A stretch of DNA of 64,000 nucleotides from Hahella chejuensis KCTC 2396. GTDB lineage: Bacteria; Pseudomonadota; Gammaproteobacteria; Pseudomonadales; Oleiphilaceae. Under the pieces are notes generated by a model. That model did not search any database. It saw nothing but the letters and a program-made list of their open reading frames with translations, and was not told where the DNA came from. The stretch lies in assembly GCF_000012985.1 (NCBI RefSeq), contig NC_007645.1, forward strand, positions 7,057,001 to 7,121,000, written 5' to 3'. The position numbers and the translations under genes are program-made. Positions 27,000 to 35,815 of the stretch are shown here, piece by piece (within the stretch, counting starts at the first letter, position 1; the number at the start of each line of letters is the position of its first letter).

Positions 27000-28097
27000 A
27001 TGGCAGAAATCAGACTATCTCAGCTGGCGCACTCCTATGCGCCAGCGCCCCAAAGCGATGAAGACTACGCCATCCGCAGGATGGACCACATCTGGGAACA
27101 GGGAGGCGCTTTCGCCCTGCTAGGCCCATCCGGCTGCGGCAAGAGCACCTTGTTGAACATCATTTCCGGACTGCTGGCGCCTTCTGATGGAGACGTGCTG
27201 TTCGACGGCAAACGCGTGAATACGCTGCCGCCGGAAGCCCGCAACATCGCCCAGGTTTTCCAGTTTCCGGTAATCTACGACACCATGACTGTGTTCGATA
27301 ACCTGGCGTTTCCTCTGCGCAACGTGAAAACGCCGGAACACAAAGTCAAAAGCAAAGTTCATGAAATTGCTTCCATTCTGGATCTGACCCCGCTGCTGGA
27401 CAAAAAAGCCAAGGGGTTGACCGCGGACGAAAAGCAGAAAGTCTCCATGGGCCGCGGCCTGGTGCGGGACGATGTTTCCGCCATCCTGTTCGACGAGCCG
27501 CTGACGGTTATTGACCCGCATCTGAAGTGGAAACTGCGCCGCAAGCTGAAACAGATCCATGAGCAGTTCAATATCACCATGGTTTACGTCACCCACGACC
27601 AGCTGGAGGCGTCCACATTCGCCGACAAAATCGCGGTGATGTATGAAGGCCAGATCGTGCAGTTCGGCACGCCCCGCGACCTGTTCGAAGCGCCAAACCA
27701 CACCTTTGTCGGCTTTTTTATAGGGAGCCCGGGCATGAATCTGGTCAGCGTTGAGCTGACGGAACACGGCGCCACGTTCGGCGGCGTGGAGCTGCCCCTG
27801 CGGCCCAAGCTGCTGGAGCGTCTGAAACAGGTCCGCAGCAGCAATATCAAGCTCGGCATCCGCCCCGAATTCGTTCACGTCTGGGATGAAGCCAACGACG
27901 AGGCCATGCAGGTCAACGTCAGGTTTGTGGAAGATCTGGGCACCTACAAAATCATGACCTTCTACCTCGGCGGCGTGGAAATGAAAGCGCGCCTGCAGGA
28001 AGACCAGAAAGTGCCGCAAGGCGTCGCTTTCATCAGCTTCCCGGATCAATGGCTCAAGGTCTATGTGGATGAATTCCTGCTGGAGGGCGATCAATGA
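27000..28097 (+). CDS. glpT: Glycerol ABC importer, ATP-binding subunit GlpT
   Basis: The second ATPase, 365 residues. Walker A GPSGCGKST (42-50), Walker B ILFDEP (Glu166) and H-loop YVTHD (His199) are all normal. The ABC signature, which should be LSGGQ, reads LTADE at 140-144, so it cannot complete its partner's ATP site in the usual way. In a GlpS-GlpT dimer the good signature of GlpS faces the good Walker motifs of GlpT, giving one canonical and one degenerate site. The start is three bases after the glpS stop and the stop overlaps glpP as ATGA. Confidence 0.93.
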   Translation: MAEIRLSQLAHSYAPAPQSDEDYAIRRMDHIWEQGGAFALLGPSGCGKSTLLNIISGLLAPSDGDVLFDGKRVNTLPPEARNIAQVFQFPVIYDTMTVFDNLAFPLRNVKTPEHKVKSKVHEIASILDLTPLLDKKAKGLTADEKQKVSMGRGLVRDDVSAILFDEPLTVIDPHLKWKLRRKLKQIHEQFNITMVYVTHDQLEASTFADKIAVMYEGQIVQFGTPRDLFEAPNHTFVGFFIGSPGMNLVSVELTEHGATFGGVELPLRPKLLERLKQVRSSNIKLGIRPEFVHVWDEANDEAMQVNVRFVEDLGTYKIMTFYLGGVEMKARLQEDQKVPQGVAFISFPDQWLKVYVDEFLLEGDQ

Positions 28098-28963
28098 ACA
28101 AGGTAGAAAACAATAAGGCCTGGTTCCTGGTATTACCGGTATTCCTGATTGTAGCTTTCTCCGCCATCATTCCTTTGATGACGGTGGTCAACTATTCCGT
28201 GCAGGATATTTTTGACCAGAACACGGCTTATTTCGTCGGCGTCGAATGGTTCAAACAAATGATGAACGACGCTCGTCTGCATGACGCGCTGGTGCGTCAG
28301 TTCCTGTTTTCCTTCGCTGTACTGTTGATTGAAATCCCACTGGGCGTGGGCGTAGCGCTGCTGATGCCGACTAAAGGCAAAGCCGCTTCTCTGAGCTTAA
28401 TCCTGATCGCCCTGCCCCTGTTGATTCCCTGGAACGTGGTAGGCACCATCTGGCAGATCTTCGGTCGCGCCGATATCGGTCTGTTCGGCTGGGGCATTAA
28501 CGCCATGGGTATCGACTATAACTACGCCGGCGACCCTGTGGACGCATGGTTGACGGTATTGCTGATGGATGTCTGGCACTGGACCCCGCTGGTGGCGCTG
28601 CTGTGCTACTCCGGTCTGCGCGCCATTCCCGAAGTGTATTATCAGGCGGCGCGCATCGACCGCGCCTCGCGCTGGGCGGTGTTCCGCTTCATTCAGTTGC
28701 CGAAGCTCACCAACGTACTGATTATCGGCGTGCTGTTGCGGTTCATGGATTCCTTCATGATTTACACCGAGCCGTTCGTATTGACCGGCGGCGGCCCCGG
28801 CAACGCCACCACCTTCCTGAGTCAGTCATTGACCAAGATGGCGGTAGGGCAGTTTGACCTGGGACCTGCAGCAGCCTTCTCCCTGATCTACTTCCTCATC
28901 ATCCTGCTGGTTTGCTGGTTGTTCTACACCACCATCATGCACATCAGCCGCGACGACCGCTAA
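28094..28963 (+). CDS. glpP: Glycerol ABC importer, permease GlpP
   Basis: A 289-residue inner-membrane permease with six predicted helices. The coupling EAA loop is seen as VYYQAARIDRASRWAVFRFIQLP near residues 178-200. It shares an ATGA overlap with glpT, so translation is coupled. In the glycerol ABC family this subunit pairs with GlpQ to form the channel. Confidence 0.92.
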   Translation: MNKVENNKAWFLVLPVFLIVAFSAIIPLMTVVNYSVQDIFDQNTAYFVGVEWFKQMMNDARLHDALVRQFLFSFAVLLIEIPLGVGVALLMPTKGKAASLSLILIALPLLIPWNVVGTIWQIFGRADIGLFGWGINAMGIDYNYAGDPVDAWLTVLLMDVWHWTPLVALLCYSGLRAIPEVYYQAARIDRASRWAVFRFIQLPKLTNVLIIGVLLRFMDSFMIYTEPFVLTGGGPGNATTFLSQSLTKMAVGQFDLGPAAAFSLIYFLIILLVCWLFYTTIMHISRDDR

Positions 28964-28976
28964 TGAGGAGTTGGAA

Positions 28977-29867
28977 ATGAGTCAACAAAACGTAAACCTG
29001 GCGGCCAATGTGGCCGCCGACACGGGCGCAAAGGACTCCGCCAAAGCAAGCAAAGGGGTAATGTCTATGTTCAGTCGCAGCAAATTCGGATTGGTGGCCT
29101 ACATCGCCTTCGTGCTGCTGCCGATCTACTGGCTTCTCAATATGTCTCTCAAGACCAATGCGGAAATTCTGGGTGGTCTGAGCCTGTTTCCACAGGACAT
29201 CACTTTTGACAACTACGTCAAAATCTTCACTGATCCAAGCTGGTACATGGGATACGTAAACTCCATTACCTATGTGTCCCTGAACATGATCATGAGCCTG
29301 TTGATCGCGCTGCCGGCGGCGTACGCCTTCAGCCGCTACAAGTTCATCGGCGACAAGCACATGTTCTTTTGGCTGCTTTCCAACCGGATGGCGCCGCCCG
29401 CCGTATTCCTGCTGCCTTTCTTCCAGCTGTATTCTTCTGTCGGCCTTTTCGACACCCACCTCGCCGTCGCATTGGCGCACTGTTTGTTCAACGTGCCGCT
29501 GGCGGTGTGGATTCTGGAAGGTTTCATGAGCGGCGTGCCTCGCGAAATCGACGAAACCGCCTATATTGATGGGTACAGTTTTCCGAAATTCTTCATCAAA
29601 ATCTTCATCCCCATGATCCGTTCCGGCATTGGCGTCACAGCATTCTTCTGCTTCATGTTCTCATGGGTGGAGCTGCTTCTGGCGCGGACATTGACATCCG
29701 TGGACGCCAAACCCATCGCAGCCGTCATGACGCGGACCGTCTCCGCATCCGGCATCGACTGGGGCGTGCTCGCAGCCGCAGGCGTTCTCACTATTGTTCC
29801 TGGCGTATTGGTGATCTGGTTCGTTCGTAACCATGTCGCCAAAGGCTTTGCTCTGGGTCGTGTGTAA
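28977..29867 (+). CDS. glpQ: Glycerol ABC importer, permease GlpQ
   Basis: A 296-residue permease. It begins with about 35 hydrophilic Ala-rich residues before the first helix, then MetI-like helices and the EAA loop DETAYIDGYSFPKFFIKIFIP. ATG at 28977 follows GAGGAG; the TTG two codons earlier overlaps that site and is rejected. It lies 13 bases after glpP. The symbol is the transporter subunit and not the phosphodiesterase that shares it in enteric bacteria. Confidence 0.91.
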   Translation: MSQQNVNLAANVAADTGAKDSAKASKGVMSMFSRSKFGLVAYIAFVLLPIYWLLNMSLKTNAEILGGLSLFPQDITFDNYVKIFTDPSWYMGYVNSITYVSLNMIMSLLIALPAAYAFSRYKFIGDKHMFFWLLSNRMAPPAVFLLPFFQLYSSVGLFDTHLAVALAHCLFNVPLAVWILEGFMSGVPREIDETAYIDGYSFPKFFIKIFIPMIRSGIGVTAFFCFMFSWVELLLARTLTSVDAKPIAAVMTRTVSASGIDWGVLAAAGVLTIVPGVLVIWFVRNHVAKGFALGRV

Positions 29868-29879
29868 GGGGGGTTTTGT

Positions 29880-30152
29880 ATGAACTGGATGGCGTGGACT
29901 GTACCAACGGCAAGTTTCTTTACCACTATCGTGCTCATTCTGATTGCGATGACGGTTTGGGAGCTGAAGTCACCAAGTATTGAACGTAGAGGTTTTCTGC
30001 CGCTTCTGACCACCCGTGGCGACCGTCTCTTTATCGGTTTGCTCGGCAGCGCCTATATCCACCTGGCCTTTGTGGGCTTCACCAGCATGGCGGTGTGGAT
30101 AGCAACGATCATTTCCCTTCTTTGGATGGGAATTGTAATGAGGTGGGGGTAA
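29880..30152 (+). CDS. glpU: Small membrane protein GlpU (DUF2160)
   Basis: A 90-residue protein with three hydrophobic segments (residues about 8-27, 48-66 and 70-88) and a basic loop, SIERRGFLPLLTTRGDR, matching DUF2160. It sits between the permease and binding-protein genes, the position it has in rhizobial glycerol transporters. Its role is unknown; it may stabilise the permease. AAGGGGGG precedes the ATG. Confidence 0.87.
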   Translation: MNWMAWTVPTASFFTTIVLILIAMTVWELKSPSIERRGFLPLLTTRGDRLFIGLLGSAYIHLAFVGFTSMAVWIATIISLLWMGIVMRWG

Positions 30153-30226
30153 ACCGCCCCCTGCGTCATAGGGATTCAGATGGATTTTGCATGGAAGCCA
30201 ACCAACTAACAATTAGAGAGGTAGAC

Positions 30227-31987
30227 ATGAAAAAAAATAATAAGGTTAAACTGCCCACCGGACCAATGAAGCTACGGCTGGCCAGCTTAGCTGCGGCAGT
30301 GGCGATGGTCTCAAGTAGTGCGAGCTGGGCGGACCAGTATAGTGACGCAGCGAAGAAATGGGTGGAGAGCGAATTCACCGCTTCAACGCTGTCGAAAGAA
30401 GAACAAATGAAAGAAATGGCGTGGTTCACCGAGGCGGCGAAGCGTTTCCGTGGTATGGAAATCAACGTGGCTTCCGAAACCATCACCACCCATGAGTACG
30501 AATCCAAAGTACTCGCCAAAGCCTTTTATGAAATCACCGGCATCAAGATTAACCACGACCTGATTCAGGAAGGCGACGTGGTCGAGAAGCTGCAGACTCA
30601 GATGCAGTCCGGCCGCAACATCTATGATGGTTACATCAACGATTCCGACTTGATCGGCACCCACTTCCGTTACGGAAAAGTTGTTCCCATCTCCGACATG
30701 ATGGAAGGCGACGGCAAAGACCTGACCCTGCCGACACTGGACTTGCAGGACTTCATCGGCCTGTCCTTCACCACCGGGCCGGACGGCAAGATCTATCAGC
30801 TGCCGGACCAGCAGTTCGCGAACCTTTACTGGTTCCGCTATGACTGGTTCCAGCGCGACGACCTGAAGAAAAAGTTCAAGGAAATCTATGGCTATGAGCT
30901 GGGGGTTCCCAAGAACTGGTCGGCCTACGAGGACATCGCTGAGTTCTTCACCGACAAGGTCAAAAACATCGACGGTCAGCGCGTTTACGGCCACATGGAT
31001 TACGGCAAGAAAGACCCCTCCCTGGGCTGGCGTTTCACTGACGCCTGGTTCTCCATGGCGGGCGCAGGCGATAAAGGTCTGCCAAACGGCGTACCCGTTG
31101 ACGAATGGGGTATTCGCGTCGACGGTTGTCGCCCAGTGGGCTCCAGCGTAGAGCGCGGCGGCGCCACCAACGGCCCGGCGGCGGTATACGCCACCACCAA
31201 ATACGTGGACTGGCTGCGTAAGTACGCGCCGCCTGAAGCACAGGGCATGACTTTCTCTGAAGCCGGCCCGGTTCCTGCGCAAGGCAACGTCGCACAACAG
31301 ATCTTCTGGTACACCGCATTTACTGCGGACATGACCAAGCCTGGTCTGCCGGTAGTCAACGCGGACGGCACGCCGAAGTGGCGGATGGCGCCCTCTCCCA
31401 GAGGACCTTACTGGGAAGACGGCATGAAGCTGGGCTATCAGGACACCGGCTCCTGGACTTTCCTGAAGTCCACTCCGGATGACCGTCGTCTGGCGGCATG
31501 GTTGTATGCGCAGTTCACTGTAGCCAAAACCGTTTCTCTGAAGAAAACGCTGGTGGGTCTGACTCCTATCCGCGAGTCCGACATTCTGTCTGAAGACATG
31601 ACGACTGTAGCGCCAAAACTGGGTGGTCTGATTGAGTTCTACCGCAGCCCGGCCCGTACTCAGTGGACGCCTACCGGCACCAACGTGCCTGACTATCCGA
31701 AGCTGGCGCAGTTGTGGTGGCAGTTTATCGCGGAGGCCGCCAATGGCGAGAAGACTCCGCAGCAAGCCTTGGACGGTTTGGCGGAAGCACAAGACCGTGT
31801 ACTGCAGCGCCTCGAGCGCGCCAATGTACAGGGCGAGTGCGGTCCCAAGCTGAACGAGAAGAAGGACCCGAGCTACTGGCTGAGTCAGCCTGGTTCTCCG
31901 AAAGCCAAACTGGCTAATGAGAAACCCCAAGGCGAGACCGTCAGCTACGACGCTCTGATCAAGTCCTGGGAGGACGCACGCAAGTAA
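30227..31987 (+). CDS. glpV: Glycerol ABC importer, substrate-binding protein GlpV
   Basis: A 586-residue periplasmic binding protein, larger than most sugar-binding proteins, as is typical for GlpV. A signal peptide ends near SSSASWA-DQYSDAAKKW. The body is a type I extracellular binding fold with Trp- and Tyr-rich segments such as QQFANLYWFRYDWFQ. The chosen ATG has GAGAGGT upstream; the frame is open further upstream but overlaps glpU without a ribosome site. A strong terminator follows. Confidence 0.94.
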   Translation: MKKNNKVKLPTGPMKLRLASLAAAVAMVSSSASWADQYSDAAKKWVESEFTASTLSKEEQMKEMAWFTEAAKRFRGMEINVASETITTHEYESKVLAKAFYEITGIKINHDLIQEGDVVEKLQTQMQSGRNIYDGYINDSDLIGTHFRYGKVVPISDMMEGDGKDLTLPTLDLQDFIGLSFTTGPDGKIYQLPDQQFANLYWFRYDWFQRDDLKKKFKEIYGYELGVPKNWSAYEDIAEFFTDKVKNIDGQRVYGHMDYGKKDPSLGWRFTDAWFSMAGAGDKGLPNGVPVDEWGIRVDGCRPVGSSVERGGATNGPAAVYATTKYVDWLRKYAPPEAQGMTFSEAGPVPAQGNVAQQIFWYTAFTADMTKPGLPVVNADGTPKWRMAPSPRGPYWEDGMKLGYQDTGSWTFLKSTPDDRRLAAWLYAQFTVAKTVSLKKTLVGLTPIRESDILSEDMTTVAPKLGGLIEFYRSPARTQWTPTGTNVPDYPKLAQLWWQFIAEAANGEKTPQQALDGLAEAQDRVLQRLERANVQGECGPKLNEKKDPSYWLSQPGSPKAKLANEKPQGETVSYDALIKSWEDARK

Positions 31988-32026
31988 TTGAAACCTGCCC
32001 TCAGCGTTTCAATATCCTGGGAGTTT

Positions 32027-32058
32027 GCCGCTTCTCACTTTGAGAAGCGGCTTTTTTT
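32027..32058. terminator. Strong intrinsic terminator after glpV, overlapping a convergent gene
   Basis: GCCGCTTCTCA and TGAGAAGCGGC form a perfect 11-bp stem with a three-base loop followed by seven T on the plus strand. The last five codons and stop of the convergent minus-strand gene lie inside the stem. Confidence 0.92.
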
Positions 32059-32925
32059 CATTCTAAGGGAGGAAACTTCTGATATGTCGAGGGCTGTGGC
32101 CTGTTTACGCCATAACGTCATATAACGTTCCACCAGACTTTCCGGCGCTTTTTTATCCACCAGCTCACGCAACCGTTTATTGAGGAAGTCGATCAACTCC
32201 TGATTATGGCAAGGGGATTTTTTCGACACGGTGTAATAAAGCCCCTCTGAGCTGATAGGCGTGGGCAAGTGTTCAATCTCGCCTTTGAAGCCTCTGACCT
32301 CACCGATGGCGTACCCCTGATACAACTCATAAATTACGTAATCGGTACGCCCCAGTAGCAAGCGCTCAAACGCAAACTCAATTGAACGGACTTCTTCAAT
32401 ATTCAATTGGCGTTCAGCGAATTCGTCGAACTCCTGACCAAAACTGTTGTTGATCAGGGTGTCGCCATGGCGATTCTTCAAGTCCAGCCAGCTGCTCATC
32501 GGAAAAGCTTTGCCTTTTTTTACAAAGATAACGTTCGGCATGACCATCATGGGCGGCTTGATGTAGTCCATATAAGTCTGCCGCTCTTCAGTAATGAAAG
32601 CGCCGGTGAGCATATCTATCCGCCCCAATTGCGCCTCCACCTGGGCCCGTGACCAGGGACCGACATAGCGCGATTCAACTTTAATATTTTCTGGTTCCAG
32701 CGCGATTTCCAGCAACCGCACCGCTACTCCGATGAGCAGCTCAGGATTGTCGCGATCCCGCCATAAGAACGGCGGATACTCGGGGTTGCCGGTTACATTC
32801 AGCGTATCGCACACTCCAATCGAGGCGGCGGACGCGGAAGTGGCGGACAACAGCAGCGCTAACGCCAGCCCGGCAAGGCGACGAGGCGTACGGCTATCGC
32901 GGTGAAAACGAGGTGGTGCGCCCAT
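32035..32925 (-). CDS. Periplasmic solute-binding-like protein (family 3), orphan
   Basis: A 296-residue exported protein of the amino-acid binding-protein fold. The signal peptide ends near ATSASA-ASIG. The mature part begins with VTGNPEYPPFLWRDRDNPELLIGVAVRLLEI, a family 3 opening, and has GAFITEERQTYMDY, where the usual SIT-x-T-x-E-R substrate motif is altered. There are no permease or ATPase genes next to it, and the altered motif fits the orphan periplasmic sensors common in this group of bacteria. GGGGAATT precedes the start. The C-terminal residues are encoded within a terminator stem, which is unusual. Confidence 0.82.
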   Translation of the reverse strand: MGAPPRFHRDSRTPRRLAGLALALLLSATSASAASIGVCDTLNVTGNPEYPPFLWRDRDNPELLIGVAVRLLEIALEPENIKVESRYVGPWSRAQVEAQLGRIDMLTGAFITEERQTYMDYIKPPMMVMPNVIFVKKGKAFPMSSWLDLKNRHGDTLINNSFGQEFDEFAERQLNIEEVRSIEFAFERLLLGRTDYVIYELYQGYAIGEVRGFKGEIEHLPTPISSEGLYYTVSKKSPCHNQELIDFLNKRLRELVDKKAPESLVERYMTLWRKQATALDISEVSSLRMKKSRFSK

Positions 32926-33048
32926 AATTCCCCAGATAAAGCCTTGATGATTTACTTAAATAGTAGTCGATAAATTCCATTCCCGCGTCGGCCCTGGTTG
33001 GACCCGCCAGAAGGTCATTATTACAATGCCGTCGACTCAGCTACTTAT

Positions 33049-33063
33049 TGATAATCATTTTCA
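33049..33063. promoter_or_regulatory. Fur box upstream of exbB
   Basis: TGATAATCATTTTCA matches the 7-1-7 Fur consensus TGATAAT-N-ATTATCA with one mismatch. It lies 109 bases upstream of exbB, consistent with iron-repressed expression of the TonB energy module. Confidence 0.8.
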
Positions 33064-33171
33064 TTTGTGTATGATTATTGTCTTTCGTCATTGATCCCCA
33101 AATTAGTCTTGCAGCCCGGCGATCCACTCCATCGCAACAGCGTTTCAGCGCCGGACGCAAAGGGAGGCGTA

Positions 33172-33609
33172 GTGGAACTTCTTTCTGAATATCTTGATCT
33201 CACCATTTTCAGCATCCTGGGCCTGATGAGCTTCGTTGTCGTATGGCTGTCCATCGAACGCTGGCTGTTCATGCGCGCGCTGTCGCTACCGGACTACCAG
33301 AACTTTGACCGGCTCACCGTCGATCTGACCAAGCACCTCACCACCATCTCCAGCATCGGCGCCAACGCCCCTTACGTTGGCCTGTTGGGCACCGTCGCCG
33401 GCATTCTGCTGACCTTTTATCAGATCGGCCAAAGCGGCAATGTGGAAGTGGGCGCCATCATGAGCGGCCTGGCGCTGGCGCTGAAAGCGACCGCCCTCGG
33501 CCTGTTGGTGGCGATTCCCACCCTGATGATTTACAACGCGCTGTCCCGCAAAGTGGAAGTCACACAGGCGTTGTGGCGCGCCGATAGAGAGACCCGCCAG
33601 GGGAGCTAG
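33172..33609 (+). CDS. exbB: ExbB-type proton channel subunit
   Basis: A 145-residue inner-membrane protein of the MotA/TolQ/ExbB family that uses the proton gradient to energise TonB. It is the short form without the long periplasmic N-terminus. It has a first helix at IFSILGLMSFVVVWL and the conserved pair ANAPYVGLLGTVAGILLTF and LALALKATALGLLVAIPTLM. The start is GTG with an excellent AGGGAGG site; the longer frame from 33067 has no such site. It is followed at 7 bases by exbD. Confidence 0.9.
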   Translation: MELLSEYLDLTIFSILGLMSFVVVWLSIERWLFMRALSLPDYQNFDRLTVDLTKHLTTISSIGANAPYVGLLGTVAGILLTFYQIGQSGNVEVGAIMSGLALALKATALGLLVAIPTLMIYNALSRKVEVTQALWRADRETRQGS

Positions 33610-33616
33610 GCCTGCG

Positions 33617-33997
33617 ATGAAAAAGTTCGATCAGATCAATGTCATTCCGTTTATTGACATCATGCTGGTGCTGCTGGCCATCGTATTGACCACAGCCACC
33701 TTTGTGGTGCAGGGAAAAATCCCCATTGAATTGCCAAGCGCGGAAAACGTCTCCAACAAGTCTGCGCCGGAGCATGCGGTCAATATCGTCATAGACAAGG
33801 AAAACCTGTTCTATTACCAGGATGAAGCCGCATCACTGGAACAGTTGGAAAGCCGCCTGAAAAGCCTGGAGAAATCCAGTCCGATTACCCTCAAAGTGGA
33901 CAGCCAGGCGGACTTCAAAAGCTTCGTAGCGGTCGCTGATCTGCTGCAAAAATATTCACTGACTAATTTTTCCGTACTCGCCAGTCGTAACCAATGA
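33617..33997 (+). CDS. exbD: ExbD-type proton channel subunit
   Basis: A 126-residue single-pass protein. The helix INVIPFIDIMLVLLAIVL holds the proton-carrying Asp (residue 14). The periplasmic part has the pattern ITLKVDSQADFKSFVAVADLLQK seen in ExbD. It overlaps tonB by four bases (ATGA). Confidence 0.93.
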   Translation: MKKFDQINVIPFIDIMLVLLAIVLTTATFVVQGKIPIELPSAENVSNKSAPEHAVNIVIDKENLFYYQDEAASLEQLESRLKSLEKSSPITLKVDSQADFKSFVAVADLLQKYSLTNFSVLASRNQ

Positions 33998-34830
33998 AAC
34001 GCCATATCATCGGAATCACCGTCGCCCTGTGCCTGCATATATCGCTCGCGGCTTGGCTGACTTCCGGCGTCTCAACGCCAGCGCCAGCCCCAATCGCCGC
34101 CGCGCCGGTATCTCTGGTTCTGTCGCAAATGCGCATCGTCGAGCAACAGGTTGAAGCGAAACAAGCGGAAGCTGAACCCGCACCGGAAGTGGAAGAGGTG
34201 GTGGAAGCCGAGCAGCCGGTCATAGAAGAACCTGAGCCGGAGGTTGTGCAGGAAACGCCCAAGCCGGTGGAGACGCCTCCAGAGCCCAAACCGGAAGTCG
34301 CCAAAGTAGAAAAGCCGAAAGAGCCCAAGAAGCCGGTCAAGAAACAGCCCGAACCCAAAAAAATCGTCGAAAAGGTGAGAAAGCCGCAGCCGACGAAGAA
34401 AGAGGAAGTCGCCAAAGTCGACCCTGAACCCAATAAAAAGCTGGCGGAAAACCCCATACCGTCCCCTGACCCACACACGGATATCTCCACGGCTCCAGCC
34501 ATTGCGGAGCAGCCGCAGTTAAGCTCAGCGCAGATCGTCAGTATTGAGCAGGCTTATATCAATGCGCTGCAATTGGCTTTGGAAAAGAACAAACGGTATC
34601 CCCTGAGCGCCAAGCGCCGTCGCCAGGAAGGCACCAGCACGGTGGAGTTCACCATTATGAAAAGCGGCGACATCGCGGAAGTGCGCCTGCTCGACAGCTC
34701 TGGCATTTCCCGTCTGGACGAGGCCGCCGTCAAGGCGCTGGTCACCCTGGCGCAGTTTCATCCCATTCCGGATGAGCTCGACCGCAACCACTGGAAAATG
34801 TCAGTGCCGATCCGATTTCAGTTGAACTGA
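33994..34830 (+). CDS. tonB: TonB energy-transducing protein
   Basis: A 278-residue protein with an N-terminal anchor containing the conserved His (VALCLHISLAAWL), a long Pro/Glu/Lys-rich periplasmic spacer (about residues 60-160), and a C-terminal TonB domain with YPLSAKRRRQEGTSTVEFTI. The spacer changes from acidic to basic along its length, typical for spanning the periplasm. It works with ExbB and ExbD to open outer-membrane receptors. No receptor gene is in the window. Confidence 0.94.
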   Translation: MKRHIIGITVALCLHISLAAWLTSGVSTPAPAPIAAAPVSLVLSQMRIVEQQVEAKQAEAEPAPEVEEVVEAEQPVIEEPEPEVVQETPKPVETPPEPKPEVAKVEKPKEPKKPVKKQPEPKKIVEKVRKPQPTKKEEVAKVDPEPNKKLAENPIPSPDPHTDISTAPAIAEQPQLSSAQIVSIEQAYINALQLALEKNKRYPLSAKRRRQEGTSTVEFTIMKSGDIAEVRLLDSSGISRLDEAAVKALVTLAQFHPIPDELDRNHWKMSVPIRFQLN

Positions 34831-34848
34831 TTTCACTCCATAAAAAAC

Positions 34849-34878
34849 AAGGGGAGCCGACTATGCCGAGCTCCCCTT
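34849..34878. terminator. Bidirectional terminator between tonB and the GntR gene
   Basis: AAGGGGAGC pairs with GCTCCCCTT. A run of six A precedes it on the plus strand, which is a T-run for minus-strand transcripts, and TTTGTT follows for plus-strand transcripts. The two genes converge here. Confidence 0.8.
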
Positions 34879-34914
34879 TGTTCATAAATGGTTTACTTAA
34901 GACCGCCGCCGCGC

Positions 34915-35733
34915 TCAGCCTTCGTCTTCTTCCTCAGCCCCATCCGACTTATGAAATCCCACTGGCGCAAAGTGAGACACATTGCGAATCTCCGCGACGA
35001 AATCATAAGCGTCGCCAGGGAAGTAAGAACGCGTGAACTCAATGGGAACGCCGTCTTCCAACAAGCCTAAGCGTTCGATATAAAGCACAGCGCTGTCCAC
35101 CGGAATATCCAGCAGTTTGGCGCGGGTTTCGTCAATGGAGATGGCGCGCAGACGCTGTAACGCCTTAACAGGACGCAACCCCTTTTCCGCCAGCGCTTCG
35201 TATAAAGAACCCGTGACTTCAAACGGATTGTCCAGAAACTGCCGGGGAATCGTCGCCACTTCCAACCCCATGGGTTTATCATCCGCCAAACGCAGACGAT
35301 GGAAACGCACCACTTCACTATCCACCGCCAGTTTCAGCGCCACGCGTTCGTCCTCATGAGGCACGCCGACAGAGCGGTCCAGCCAGCGGGAGCCCGGCTT
35401 TTTGCCGCGCTCCTGCATGATCTCAGAGAAGCTCTTGAGATAGTTCAGCGGCTGCTCCACACGCTCGGTCACGAACGTGCCCGCGCCCTGACGCTGGGTC
35501 AGCAGGCCTTCTTCCACCAGATCGTCGATAGCGCGTCTCACTGTGACGCGGGAAACTTTCATAGCGGCGGCGATTTCACGCTCCGCGGGCACCACATCGC
35601 CGGCGCGCAATACGCCGGCGTCCACCGCCTCACGGATCTTGGTCTGCAATTGCAGATACAAAGGAGCGGAGTGCCGCGAGATTTGCTCCGGGATTCCGAA
35701 GATTTTGGTAATCAGACTGTCTGGTTTGCTCAT
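34915..35733 (-). CDS. GntR/HutC-family regulator, probable amino-sugar repressor (NagR-like)
   Basis: A regulator of about 272 residues. A winged helix of the HutC branch is seen in PLYLQLQTKIREAVDAGVLRAGDVVPAEREIAAAMKVSRVTVRRAIDDL, followed by a UTRA ligand domain (LNYLKSFSEIMQERGKKPGS and later IPIEFTRSYFPGDAYDF). The C-terminus is strongly acidic. It is the last gene of the amino-sugar ABC operon, so it likely controls that operon and the divergent nag genes through GGTATT motifs. The frame is open upstream to 35829, overlapping the ATPase gene. ATG at 35733 gives the usual domain start, but no strong ribosome site marks it. Confidence 0.85.
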   Translation of the reverse strand: MSKPDSLITKIFGIPEQISRHSAPLYLQLQTKIREAVDAGVLRAGDVVPAEREIAAAMKVSRVTVRRAIDDLVEEGLLTQRQGAGTFVTERVEQPLNYLKSFSEIMQERGKKPGSRWLDRSVGVPHEDERVALKLAVDSEVVRFHRLRLADDKPMGLEVATIPRQFLDNPFEVTGSLYEALAEKGLRPVKALQRLRAISIDETRAKLLDIPVDSAVLYIERLGLLEDGVPIEFTRSYFPGDAYDFVAEIRNVSHFAPVGFHKSDGAEEEDEG

Positions 35734-35815
35734 AGCGTCTTGACGTAGGTTCTTAGCAGTAGATTTGCTTTTAGAGCTGCGAGAAGACGCTAGCATAGCA
35801 GAAACTTGAATAAAG

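Noticed and set aside
27120-28094. Open minus-strand frame of 324 codons opposite glpT
   Set aside because: It mirrors a complete ABC ATPase gene and has the His/Gln-rich composition of an antisense shadow.
30383-31930. Open minus-strand frame of 515 codons opposite glpV
   Set aside because: It is fully antisense to a clear binding-protein gene, has no recognisable domain, and arises from the codon bias of the real gene.
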